Shown here piece by piece: positions 17,318 to 27,316 of a stretch of DNA of 64,000 bases (position 1 is its first letter; every line of letters begins with the position of its first letter). Under the pieces are notes generated by a model, which was not told the DNA's origin, searched no databases, and saw nothing but the letters and a program-made list of their open reading frames with translations. Origin of the DNA: Kiritimatiellales bacterium (lineage in GTDB: Bacteria > Verrucomicrobiota > Kiritimatiellia > Kiritimatiellales > Pontiellaceae); contig QKAU01000005.1 of NCBI GenBank assembly GCA_003246265.1, positions 1 through 64,000 of the forward strand, read 5' to 3'. The position numbers and the translations under genes are program-made.

Positions 17318-18219
17318 TAGAAATATCCGTCCTTCTTCTTGTCCTCCATGGACGAGGTGTCGGCATCGATCACGCGGCCCTGGCGCTCCGAGGTGGTGGT
17401 GAGGAGCATCTCCTGCACGATCTCCTCAAGCGTTTCGGCGTTCGACTCCACCGCACCGGTCAGTGGATAGCATCCGAGCGTGCGGAAGCGGACCTTCTTC
17501 AGCACGGGTGTTTCGCCGGCCTTCAGCGGCATGCGCTCGTCGTCGACCATGATCAGCACGCCGTCGCGCGCCACCACGGGACGCTCCGCGGCGTAGTAGA
17601 GGGGCACGATCGGGATGTCTTCGCGCAGGAGGTAGAGCCAGATGTCGAGCTCCGTCCAGTTCGAAAGCGGGAAGACGCGGATCGATTCGCCCTTGTTGAT
17701 CTTGGCGTTGTAGAGGTTCCACAGCTCGGGGCGCTGGTTCTTCGGATCCCACTGGTGGAATTCGTTCCGGAAGCTGTAGACGCGCTCCTTGGCCCGGCTC
17801 TTCTCCTCGTCGCGGCGCGCCCCGCCGAACGCGGCATCGAACTTGTAGTGGTTCAGCGCCTGCTTCAGGGCATCGGTCTTCATGATCTGGGTGTGCTTTT
17901 CGGACCCGTGGGTGAAAGGGCTTACCTGGTCCCGGCCGTCGGGATTGATCCAGACCTTGATATCGACCTTGTACTTCTCGGCCATCAGCGTCCGGAACCG
18001 GTACATCTCCTTGAACTTCCACTGCGTATCGACATGCATCAGCGGAAACGGAATCCGTCCGGGAGCAAAGGCCTTGTGCGCCAGGTGCAGCATGACGGAG
18101 GAGTCCTTCCCGATCGAATAGAGCATGACCGGATTGCCGAATTCCGCCGCCACTTCGCGGATGATGTGGATGCTTTCCGCCTCCAACTGCTTCAGGTGCG
18201 ATAGGTTGTATCCACTCAT
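17317..18219 (-). CDS. cysD: Sulfate adenylyltransferase small subunit
   Basis: 300 residues, PAPS-reductase-like ATP-pyrophosphatase fold. [18 protein letters not shown] is the PP-loop; [35 protein letters not shown] and [15 protein letters not shown] are typical. The ATG at 18219 (GGAG upstream) gives the usual start [19 protein letters not shown]; an upstream in-frame ATG was rejected. It is coupled to cysNC. A loose -35/-10 pair (TTGTAG, 18 nt, TATAGG) lies in the 84-bp gap before the gene, so a secondary promoter is possible. Confidence 0.96.
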   Translation of the reverse strand: MSGYNLSHLKQLEAESIHIIREVAAEFGNPVMLYSIGKDSSVMLHLAHKAFAPGRIPFPLMHVDTQWKFKEMYRFRTLMAEKYKVDIKVWINPDGRDQVSPFTHGSEKHTQIMKTDALKQALNHYKFDAAFGGARRDEEKSRAKERVYSFRNEFHQWDPKNQRPELWNLYNAKINKGESIRVFPLSNWTELDIWLYLLREDIPIVPLYYAAERPVVARDGVLIMVDDERMPLKAGETPVLKKVRFRTLGCYPLTGAVESNAETLEEIVQEMLLTTTSERQGRVIDADTSSMEDKKKDGYF

Positions 18220-18303
18220 TTTGTGCTCCAAAACCGCCAAAAACCGCAATACGAGACAATTCCTATAATCATTCAGGAGTTATGTCTACAACATATGCGC
18301 GTT

Positions 18304-19167
<864 letters not shown>

Positions 19168-19182
19168 GGGCTTCTCCTTTAA

Positions 19183-20976
19183 TCAGAACGGCCAGAGCAG
19201 CGGGGCCAGCAGGACGGCGATGGCCCCGAACAGCAGGTTGAGCGGCAGGCCGATGCGCAGGTAGTCGCCGAAGCGGTAGCCGCCGGGACCGTAGACCATC
19301 AGGTTGGTCTGGTAGCCGATCGGGGTGGCGAAACTGGCGGAAGCGGCGATCATGATGCACATCACGAACGGCAGGGGGTTCACGCCCAACCGATCCGCCA
19401 GCCCCATGGCGATGGGGAAGACCAGCGCCGCGGCCGCGTTGTTGGTGATGATTTCGGTGAACAGCGTGGTCACCAGGTAGACCATTGCCAGCGCCGCAAA
19501 GGGATGTTCCCCGACCAGCCCGAGCAGGAGCGCGGAAATGGCGGGAGCCGCGCCACTCTTCTCGAGGGCCAACCCCATCCCGAGGGCGGCGGCAATCACG
19601 ACGAGCACATTCCACTCCACGCTCTTGCGGGCCTGCGATATCGTGCAGCAGCGCAGCGCCAGCATCGCCCCCGCGGCCAGCAGCCCAGCCTGCAGCATGC
19701 CCAGCCAGCCAGCCGCCACGGCGACCACCATGGCCGCCAGCACTCCGAACGCCAGCGGTGCCCGCTCGAAGCGGCGCAACCCCGCGTTTTCGACTTCGCT
19801 GACCAGGTAGAAATCCCTCGAATCCTTCTGGCGCGGAATGAATCCCGCATGGGATTCGATCAGCAGCAGGTCGCCGGCGCGCAGGCGGATGTCGCCCAGC
19901 TTCCCGCTCAACCGCTCGCCATTGCGCGCCACGGCGATGACCACGGCGTTGTAGACGTTGCGGAAACGCCCCTCGCGGATCGTTTTTCCGACCAGGGGGC
20001 AGGAATCCGACACCACCGCCTCGACCAGGCAGCGCTGGTGTCGCGGGGTGTCCAGCTTGAACAGCTGGTCGGGCGCAGGCACCAGCCCCTGCTGCGCGTA
20101 GAGCGTACGCATCGATTCGATGTTGCCCACGAAGACGAGGCGGTCCCCCTTCCGCAGGATCTCCGAGGGCGAAACCGCCGACATGATCCGTCCGTCGCGG
20201 ATCAGCTCGGCCAGGAACGCCCCGGGCAGCTGGCGCAGGCCCGACTTTTCGATCGAGTTCCCTTCCAGCACGCTACTGGCGCCGATCTCCATCTCCAGGG
20301 TGTATTCCCGCGGATTGTCGAACATTTCGTCCATCGTCTTGCGGTCCGGCAGCAGGCGATGGCTGAACAGGACCAGGTAGGCGACGCCAAACGCGGCGCA
20401 GGGAAGCCCCAGCTTCGTGATTTCGAACATGCCGAGGCCGTCGTTCGCATAGCGGGTCTGGTAGAGCGCGTTCACCACCAGGTTGGTGCTGGTTCCGATC
20501 AGGGTGCAGACGCCGCCGAAGATGGAGGCGTAGCTGAGCGGAATCAGCATGTGGGAGGGGGAGATGCGCAGCCGGCGACACCATTCCGCAACCACGGGAA
20601 TGAACATGGCGACCACCGGCGTGTTGTTCAGGAACGCGCTGAGCGAAACGACCGGCAACAACATCCGCAGCCGGGCCCGGTGGGCCCCTTTCGGGTAGCC
20701 GAGGACATGGTGCGATATCCACGCCAGGCCGCCGGTCTCCTGCAAGCCGGCGACCACCACGTAGAGCACGCCCACCGTGACCATCCCCGGAGAACTGAAT
20801 CCGGCCAGCGCCTCTTGCGCATCCACGACGCCGCCGATCAGCAGGACCGTCAAGCCCCCCACGAAGACGGCGTCCGCCGGCAGCTGGGTCGCCACCAGCA
20901 GCACCAGCACCGCCACGACGGTGCCCAGGGCCAGCCAGGCATCCCATCCCAGTTCAAGCAGTCCCGAATCAAGCAT
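19183..20976 (-). CDS. SLC13/DASS-type permease with two TrkA-C domains, probable sulfate transporter
   Basis: 597 residues with about 11-12 membrane segments. The N-terminal half (PADAVFVGGLTVLLIGGVV, NTPVVAMFIPVVAEW) and C-terminal half (EIITNNAAAALVFPIAMGLA) show the paired DASS repeats, and two RCK_C/TrkA-C domains (about residues 215-290 and 310-385) sit between them. This architecture is that of SAC1-like sodium:sulfate or related anion permeases. It directly precedes cysQ-cysD-cysNC, which supports sulfate as substrate; dicarboxylate or phosphate cannot be excluded from sequence. Confidence 0.87.
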   Translation of the reverse strand: MLDSGLLELGWDAWLALGTVVAVLVLLVATQLPADAVFVGGLTVLLIGGVVDAQEALAGFSSPGMVTVGVLYVVVAGLQETGGLAWISHHVLGYPKGAHRARLRMLLPVVSLSAFLNNTPVVAMFIPVVAEWCRRLRISPSHMLIPLSYASIFGGVCTLIGTSTNLVVNALYQTRYANDGLGMFEITKLGLPCAAFGVAYLVLFSHRLLPDRKTMDEMFDNPREYTLEMEIGASSVLEGNSIEKSGLRQLPGAFLAELIRDGRIMSAVSPSEILRKGDRLVFVGNIESMRTLYAQQGLVPAPDQLFKLDTPRHQRCLVEAVVSDSCPLVGKTIREGRFRNVYNAVVIAVARNGERLSGKLGDIRLRAGDLLLIESHAGFIPRQKDSRDFYLVSEVENAGLRRFERAPLAFGVLAAMVVAVAAGWLGMLQAGLLAAGAMLALRCCTISQARKSVEWNVLVVIAAALGMGLALEKSGAAPAISALLLGLVGEHPFAALAMVYLVTTLFTEIITNNAAAALVFPIAMGLADRLGVNPLPFVMCIMIAASASFATPIGYQTNLMVYGPGGYRFGDYLRIGLPLNLLFGAIAVLLAPLLWPF

Positions 20977-21006
20977 TCGACAGGTTCCTATGCCGCGCCA
21001 GCAACC

Positions 21007-22845
<1,839 letters not shown>

Positions 22846-22862
22846 GATGCCACCTCGTTGTT

Positions 22863-22875
22863 GCAGGCTGCCGCC
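22863..22875 (-). promoter_or_regulatory. Possible ops-like antitermination element
   Basis: On the coding strand GGCGGCAGCCTGC matches 11 of 13 bases of the E. coli ops element GGCGGTAGCGTGC. It sits in the gap between the NusG-like gene and glmS, the right place for an element loading an RfaH-like factor onto RNA polymerase entering the rest of the island. The genome is GC-rich and two positions differ, so a chance match is quite possible. Confidence 0.3.
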
Positions 22876-22963
22876 CCCGGTCGCTCGACCCCGTTGGCCG
22901 AAACCTTCCTTGCACCCTCAAAATGTAGCGAATACCCGACCATCGGATATCCGTTCGATCCGA

Positions 22964-23512
22964 CTACTCCCTATCGACACGGTGCTTGGCGCGATGCTCC
23001 AGCGCGTCCGTCGGGAACTCCGCCTCCACCAGCGTACCGAGCATCTCGAGCAGCACCGCCACCCGGTCCTGGGCCGGCATCACCTTGATGACCTTCACCT
23101 TCAGGCCCCGCATCGAACCTTCCAAAATCGTCGTCTCGTCGCCGGCCTCCAGCGGAACGGCCGCATCGGCCACGTCGTTTTCATCCAGATCCTCGTGGAG
23201 CGCGGCGATGACCGCATCCGGAATGGGCACGTGGCGCTCGTTGAACACCGGCAGGTTCAGCACCCCGGGAGCGAAGGCGACGATGCGCTTCATCTCCGTC
23301 ATGTCGAACCGGGCGAAGAGATAGCCGGGGAAGAGCGCCTCCTGGAACCAGACGGCCCCGCGGACCGTCTTTCGGCGGAAGCGGATCTGGGGGCAGAAGA
23401 CCTCGAGGCCAAAGGTCGACGCCAGGTTCGACGCCGCCATCCGCTCCTTCTTGGGCTTCGAGCGCACGCAGTACCAGTGCTTGCCCTTCAAGAAATGGGG
23501 GGACTGGACCAT
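22964..23512 (-). CDS. NusG/RfaH-like transcription elongation (antitermination) factor
   Basis: 182 residues. An NGN domain (about 10-110: HWYCVRSKPKKERMAASNL, FQEALFPGYLFARFD) is followed by a KOW-containing C-terminus (GDETTILEGSMRGLKVKVIKV). It is a specialised NusG paralogue of the RfaH/UpxY kind that binds RNA polymerase and lets it read through long polysaccharide operons. It follows the GbsR-type regulator by 5 bp and heads the 23-kb island, as UpxY proteins do in capsule loci. That it acts on this island is inference from position. Confidence 0.88.
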   Translation of the reverse strand: MVQSPHFLKGKHWYCVRSKPKKERMAASNLASTFGLEVFCPQIRFRRKTVRGAVWFQEALFPGYLFARFDMTEMKRIVAFAPGVLNLPVFNERHVPIPDAVIAALHEDLDENDVADAAVPLEAGDETTILEGSMRGLKVKVIKVMPAQDRVAVLLEMLGTLVEAEFPTDALEHRAKHRVDRE

Positions 23513-23517
23513 GGAAA

Positions 23518-24015
23518 TCAGCCGCCGATCAGCTTGAGCACCAGCGGGAGGACCTTGCCGGCGCGGCTTTGCCAGTTTTCGAGCAGATCGACCTTCTCCT
23601 CCAGCTGAACCCGTTCGTCCGCGTCGTGGAGCTCCAGCAGATCGCGTATTCTCGCCATGCGGTCGACCCCGCTGGCTAGATGCGGCTGGATCTGCTCCGT
23701 GGCGAAGCCGGCCGCAATCTTCCGCAGCGAGGTTTCGGCCACATAGTAGTCCTTGCGGTCTCCAGGCACGTATACGGTGCGGATGGCCCCGAACGACCGC
23801 AGGATCTTCAGCCCCTGGCTGGTCGACCCCTTGCTGATATTGAGCCGGATCCGGCAGTCGTCCAGGCAGAGCGGCTCGGTCGCGATGAACAGGATGCCGT
23901 AGATCTCGCCCACGGAACGGGGCAGGTTTAGCACATCGGCCATGCGGACGAAGAGGGCGATGACCTCCTGCTCGATGGCGGTCAGCACGCCACTTTGATC
24001 CGTCGAAGCATTCAT
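23518..24015 (-). CDS. GbsR/MarR-type transcriptional regulator
   Basis: 165 residues. A winged-helix DNA-binding domain covers about 20-100 (PRSVGEIYGILFIATEPLC, RLNISKGSTSQGLKILRSFG, then VYVPGDRKDYYV as the wing), with a helical C-terminal dimerisation part. GbsR-family proteins are repressors of osmoprotectant or polysaccharide genes. It is the first gene of the island and is 5 bp from the NusG-like gene. A perfect palindrome lies directly upstream, so it probably represses its own operon. The inducing signal is not evident. Confidence 0.87.
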   Translation of the reverse strand: MNASTDQSGVLTAIEQEVIALFVRMADVLNLPRSVGEIYGILFIATEPLCLDDCRIRLNISKGSTSQGLKILRSFGAIRTVYVPGDRKDYYVAETSLRKIAAGFATEQIQPHLASGVDRMARIRDLLELHDADERVQLEEKVDLLENWQSRAGKVLPLVLKLIGG

Positions 24016-24018
24016 GAT

Positions 24019-24036
24019 GTTCAGTTTATACTGAAC
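24019..24036. promoter_or_regulatory. Palindromic operator before the GbsR-type gene
   Basis: GTTCAGT, TTAT, ACTGAAC: 7-bp perfect arms with a 4-bp centre, only 3 bp upstream of the ATG at 24015. A dimeric winged-helix protein would fit such a site, and its position over the putative -10 makes autorepression the simplest reading. Confidence 0.6.
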
Positions 24037-24053
24037 AAACCGGCCGCGCGCAA
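24025..24053 (-). promoter_or_regulatory. Putative promoter of the island, nearly leaderless
   Basis: On the minus strand TTGCGC (24053-24048), a 17-nt spacer, then TATAAA (24030-24025), which lies within the palindrome. The expected start of transcription falls within a few bases of the ATG at 24015, and no Shine-Dalgarno sequence is seen, so the mRNA may be leaderless. The -35 is a poor match. Confidence 0.45.
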
Positions 24054-24087
24054 GCCCTCATTACCCCGGTTTCGGCTGCGGATGGGC

Positions 24088-24117
24088 GTAAAAAAAGCCG
24101 GTGCCCGGCACCGGCTT
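24088..24117 (-). terminator. Rho-independent terminator of tRNA-Asn
   Basis: GCCGGTGC/GCACCGGC stem (24097-24115) with a 3-nt loop, followed on the minus strand by a run of seven T. It is just downstream of the tRNA, so the tRNA and the polysaccharide island are separate transcripts. Confidence 0.88.
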
Positions 24118-24125
24118 CTTGAAAG

Positions 24126-24200
24126 TGGCTCCTGCGGTTGGATTCGAACCAACAACCAAGTGGTTAACAGCCACCTACTCTACCATTGAGCTACGCAGGA
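24126..24200 (-). tRNA. tRNA-Asn (anticodon GTT)
   Basis: The minus strand folds as a cloverleaf. Acceptor TCCTGCG pairs with CGCAGGA, the anticodon stem GTGG/CCAC closes the loop CTGTTAA with anticodon GTT, and the T-loop reads GGTTCGAATCC. The discriminator is G and the 3' CCA is encoded in the DNA (24126-24128). Confidence 0.96.
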
Positions 24201-24303
24201 ATGGTTAAAAGAGGCGCATAAGCTACACGAATCGCGGTCCATGTCAACACCCCGACCGCCATTTTTTGCGCGCGAAACCCCCTTCCCGCGGCGTGGCTCC
24301 CCA

Positions 24304-24906
24304 CTACATGGATTGGCGCCCCCGGAGGGCGCGCGCAAGCGTCGCGGCGTCGGAATATTCGATGGCGCTACCCGCCGGCAAACCGAAGGCGATTCGAGAC
24401 ACCGTGACCGGCCGATTGGCCAGGAGTTCGCGGACGTAGCTGGCGGTCGCATCGCTTTCCGCATCCGTTCCAAGGGCCAGGACGACCTCTTCGAACCCCT
24501 CGTCCGCAATGCGCTCCAGCAGGCGGTCCATGCGCAGATCGGCCACGCCGGTCCCATGCATGGGCGAGATCCTTCCCATCAGGGCATGGTATCGCCCATG
24601 GAATCCTCCCGATTCCTCGATCTTCAGGATATCGCCAGGCGATTCCACGATGCAGAGGATGCGGGCCTCCTTGCGCGGCCGGGTACACAGCTCGCACGGG
24701 TTCCGCGTGGAGAGGGTCACGCTTCCGCACCGCTCGCAGCAGGCCAGGCCATCGTCGGCCTCGAGCAGCGCATTGGCCAGGATGCGCATCAATCCCTTGC
24801 GATCCTGGACCAAGGCCATGGCCAGGCGCTCCGCCGTTCTCCGGCCAATGCCGGGAAGGCGGCTGAGCGCCGCCACGAGATTGTCAAGGGGAGCCAAGTG
24901 GTCCAT
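24304..24906 (-). CDS. recR: Recombination mediator RecR
   Basis: 200 residues. With RecF/RecO it helps load RecA on gapped DNA. The helix-hairpin-helix LSRLPGIGRRTAERLAM, the four-cysteine zinc motif (CERCGSVTLSTRNPCELC) and the Toprim part (CIVESPGDILKIEESGGF, LALGTDAESDATASYV) are in the standard order, and length is normal. It lies downstream of dnaX and the YbaB gene, the usual bacterial dnaX-ybaB-recR order. Confidence 0.96.
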   Translation of the reverse strand: MDHLAPLDNLVAALSRLPGIGRRTAERLAMALVQDRKGLMRILANALLEADDGLACCERCGSVTLSTRNPCELCTRPRKEARILCIVESPGDILKIEESGGFHGRYHALMGRISPMHGTGVADLRMDRLLERIADEGFEEVVLALGTDAESDATASYVRELLANRPVTVSRIAFGLPAGSAIEYSDAATLARALRGRQSM

Positions 24907-24945
24907 CGGAAGATCCCATGATCGATCTGTACGCTTCTTCGGCGG

Positions 24946-25266
24946 CTAGATGGGCAGGTCCATGCCCGCAGGCAGCCCCATGCCCTGGGTCAGCTTGCCC
25001 ATCTCCTTCGCCATGGTCTCCTGCGCGGCGTTGAGCGCGCCGTCCACCGCGGCCAGGACCAGGTCCTCGAGCATCTCCACGTCGTCGCGATCCACCGCGT
25101 CCGGGTTGATCCGGATGCTTTTGACCTTCATGTCGCAGGTGGCGACCGCGGTCACCATCCCGCCGCCAGCCGTGAACTGCACCTCGGTTTTGGCCAGCTC
25201 CGCCTGCTTCTTCTTCATGTTCTTCTGCAGGTCGGCCGCCTGCTTCATCATCTTCATCATGTTCAT
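24946..25266 (-). CDS. YbaB/EbfC nucleoid-associated protein
   Basis: 106 residues. MNMMKMMKQAADLQKNMKK starts a coiled helix, followed by TAGGGMVTAVATCDMKVKSIRINPDAV and a helical end with a Met/Gly-rich tail. Small DNA-binding dimer of the YbaB family. The ATG at 25266 matches the family; the open frame before it was rejected. 17 bp after dnaX and 39 bp before recR. Confidence 0.93.
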   Translation of the reverse strand: MNMMKMMKQAADLQKNMKKKQAELAKTEVQFTAGGGMVTAVATCDMKVKSIRINPDAVDRDDVEMLEDLVLAAVDGALNAAQETMAKEMGKLTQGMGLPAGMDLPI

Positions 25267-25283
25267 TGCGCGGTGTCCTTTCC

Positions 25284-26912
25284 TTATTCGCGTATATCGG
25301 TGATTTCCCCGTTGAAGGTTTCGACCACGCTCTTCACCACGGGATTGGCGTACCACTTCATGACACCGCCCAGCTCCTGCGTATCATCGGCCGCCGCGTC
25401 GGAAACCGCGCGGTCCGCAGGCAGCGGACGCTGATCGCCCGGCTTGAGCGGTTCGAAGGAGATGGAGAGCAGGCGCCCCAGCTGTCGATCGACCGCCCGG
25501 GCAAGCGCCAGCTTCGCGCGGTCGTCGCCGAAGCGTTCCATGTCCTCCTTGAACTCGGGATCGTAGCCCACCACCAGGTGGGACTCGCCCACGCGCAGGG
25601 GGGCGGTATCGAGGAAATAGCGGCGCGACAGCGCATCGGCGCGTCCAACATGGTCGATGATCCCGTGCCACTGCGCCATCAGGAGCTCGAGCTCGTCGGA
25701 TTCATCCTTTTTTTTTACGCCGGGGACGGGAGGTGATTCCCCGCTCTCCTTCAGCGCACCGGATCTAGCTTTTTTTTTTAGCTCGGCAACCTGCTTGAGC
25801 AGCTCGTTGAGCGAGACCGTCGCGGCCGCCCGCGAGCAGCGGATCAGTCCGGTTTCCAGCAGCGTCTTCTTCGACAGGGCGTAGCGCATGCGCCCGTCGG
25901 TCTCGACCAGCTGGTCGATGATGCGCAGCACGCGGCCGGCTTCGGTGGACCGGGCCATCGTCTCGTAGCAGGCCAGCTGGGCCTCGGGCAGCTCCAGCGA
26001 GGCGGCCCCCTCCTTGCCGGCATAGAGGAAGACCAGCAGGTTCCGGAAGTTCTCTAGCAGTTCCATGACGACCCGCTGGAGATCCTTGCCACCCCGGTCC
26101 ATGGCGGAAACAATGTCGATGATGGCCGGCACGTCGGATTTGAGGATGGCCGCCGTCAACGCCTCGAGCACATGGCGGGAGACGAGACCGAAAACGGCCA
26201 GCACATCCTCCTCGTCGATCTTCTTGCCGCGAAAGGCAATCAGCTGGTCGAGCGCCGATTCTGCATCGCGCAGCCCCCCTTCGGCGCCGCGCGCGATCGC
26301 CAGCAGGGCGTCCTCGGAAATCTCGATCCCCTCCTCCACCGACCCCTTCCGCAGGCGGTCGACGATATCCTGCACGGAGATCCGGCGGAGGTCGAAACGC
26401 TGGCAGCGCGAAAGGATGGTGGGCAGCACCTTGTGGACATCGGTGGTGGCAAAAAGGAACTTCACGTGCGCCGGCGGCTCTTCGAGCGTTTTCAGCAGGG
26501 CGTTGAACGCCGCCGTGGAGAGCATGTGCACTTCGTCGATGATGTAGATCTTGAAGGGGCCGCGCGCAGGGGCGTAACGGGCGTTGTCGCGCAGGTCGCG
26601 CACCTGGTCCACGCCGTTGTTCGATGCGCCATCGATCTCGATGACGTCCAGGTTGGTGCCCGCCATGATCTCCCGGCAGGAGTCGCAGGCATCGCAGGGG
26701 GTTGGGGTCGGTCCCTTCCGGCAGTTCAGCGCCTTGGCCAGGATGCGCGCCGAGGTGGTCTTTCCCGTACCGCGCGAGCCTACGAAGATATAGGCATGGG
26801 CCACGCGGCCGGTCTCGATGGCGTTGGTCAGCGTGCGCGTCACATGCCCCTGCCCCACCACATCGGCAAACTGCTGGGGCCGCCATTTCCGAGCTAGAAC
26901 CTGATACGCCAT
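25284..26912 (-). CDS. dnaX: DNA polymerase III tau (and probably gamma) subunit
   Basis: 542 residues. The AAA+ clamp-loader part (about 1-360) has YQVLARKWRPQQFADVVGQ, GSRGTGKTTSARILAKALNC, a four-Cys zinc site (CRKGPTPTPCDACDSC), DEVHMLSTAAFNALLKTLEE and ATTDVHKVLPTILSRCQRFD. A domain of about 160 residues after a Lys-rich linker would be the tau-specific part. The linker is encoded by an A10 and an A9 run; one extra A or a -1 shift at either gives an immediate stop, so a shorter gamma form of about 382-403 residues is expected. The start MAYQVLARK at 26912 is the family start. Confidence 0.96.
   Translation of the reverse strand: MAYQVLARKWRPQQFADVVGQGHVTRTLTNAIETGRVAHAYIFVGSRGTGKTTSARILAKALNCRKGPTPTPCDACDSCREIMAGTNLDVIEIDGASNNGVDQVRDLRDNARYAPARGPFKIYIIDEVHMLSTAAFNALLKTLEEPPAHVKFLFATTDVHKVLPTILSRCQRFDLRRISVQDIVDRLRKGSVEEGIEISEDALLAIARGAEGGLRDAESALDQLIAFRGKKIDEEDVLAVFGLVSRHVLEALTAAILKSDVPAIIDIVSAMDRGGKDLQRVVMELLENFRNLLVFLYAGKEGAASLELPEAQLACYETMARSTEAGRVLRIIDQLVETDGRMRYALSKKTLLETGLIRCSRAAATVSLNELLKQVAELKKKARSGALKESGESPPVPGVKKKDESDELELLMAQWHGIIDHVGRADALSRRYFLDTAPLRVGESHLVVGYDPEFKEDMERFGDDRAKLALARAVDRQLGRLLSISFEPLKPGDQRPLPADRAVSDAAADDTQELGGVMKWYANPVVKSVVETFNGEITDIRE
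25708..25716 (-). promoter_or_regulatory. A9 slippery tract in dnaX (second)
   Basis: On the coding strand nine A encode the KKK of VKKKDE (codons 400-402). One added A, or a -1 shift, gives GGA TGA: a stop after one residue. Loss of one A gives a stop after eleven more codons. Confidence 0.6.
25721..25743 (-). promoter_or_regulatory. Possible hairpin between the dnaX A-tracts
   Basis: CGGGGA (coding strand, ending at 25738) and TCCCCG (ending at 25721) could form a 6-bp GC-rich stem with an 11-nt loop, 26 nt downstream of the A10 tract. Downstream structure often stimulates frameshifting, though the spacing is longer than the usual 5-9 nt. Confidence 0.3.
25770..25779 (-). promoter_or_regulatory. 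A10 slippery tract in dnaX (first)
   Basis: On the coding strand ten A encode the end of a Leu codon and KKK (379-381). One extra A, or a -1 ribosomal shift, reads AGC TAG, stopping one residue later (about 382 residues). Loss of one A reads five further codons, then TGA. The position, just past the clamp-loader domains, suits a gamma subunit. Confidence 0.7.
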
Positions 26913-26949
26913 AGACCGATCCAATCTGTTCGGAGAGCCGGCGAAAGGG

Positions 26950-27063
26950 TCCCCGGCCCGGACTCGGGCCTTCGTACCGGGCACCCGAAAAGCATGGTTT
27001 ACCGCTGCTGCCTTCCGGCCCTGACGGGGTTCCCCCGTTTTCGTCGCCCGGGCGCCGGCCTTC
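26950..27063 (-). ncRNA. ffs: Signal recognition particle RNA (small, 4.5S type)
   Basis: The minus strand holds GTCAGGGCCGGAAGGCAGCA, the SRP domain-IV signature with the GGAA-type loop and the asymmetric internal loop, flanked by CCGGGC/GCCCGG and outer GGCCGG/CCGGGCC pairing. Ends are estimated from the outer stem and may be off by 10 nt. It sits just upstream of dnaX on the same strand, a frequent arrangement. Confidence 0.9.
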
Positions 27064-27214
27064 AACACCCGTGCCGGGAACCGTCTCGCCGCCCTTCCGC
27101 CAATGGGAAGAGTGGGCAAGATACAGGGGTCGCATGGGCAACGCAAGCCCGGTGGCGGCGGAAACGTTCCATCGCGGCCCCGGGTTCGGCAAGGATAGCG
27201 TGCGGCCCGGCCTA

Positions 27215-27246
27215 CCATTCTCACACTTCATGAAGTGTGAGAATGG
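27215..27246. repeat. Perfect 32-bp palindrome
   Basis: CCATTCTCACACTTCA (27215-27230) is followed with no spacer by its exact reverse complement (27231-27246). It lies between the lptF/G-type gene and the SRP RNA, both on the minus strand. There is no loop and no T-run, so it is not an ordinary terminator; a protein-binding site or a repeat element is possible. Confidence 0.85.
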
Positions 27247-27316
27247 GTTTGTTCCCCCAGGAAAGGGATGGGGCATGTTTCATCGGCAAAAAGGCGCTTA
27301 TGGAAAGACGATGGCG

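Noticed and set aside
15329-18219. cysD-cysNC as part of assimilatory cysteine synthesis
   Set aside because: It may be so physiologically, but no reductase genes are present and the context is polysaccharide synthesis, so I did not label it assimilatory.
22846-22963. glmS ribozyme upstream of glmS
   Set aside because: The gap is only 118 bp and shows no conserved ribozyme core; the ribozyme is largely confined to Firmicutes and relatives.
27215-27246. The 32-bp palindrome as a rho-independent terminator
   Set aside because: There is no spacer for a loop and no T-run on either strand, although RNA could still form a hairpin with a forced loop.
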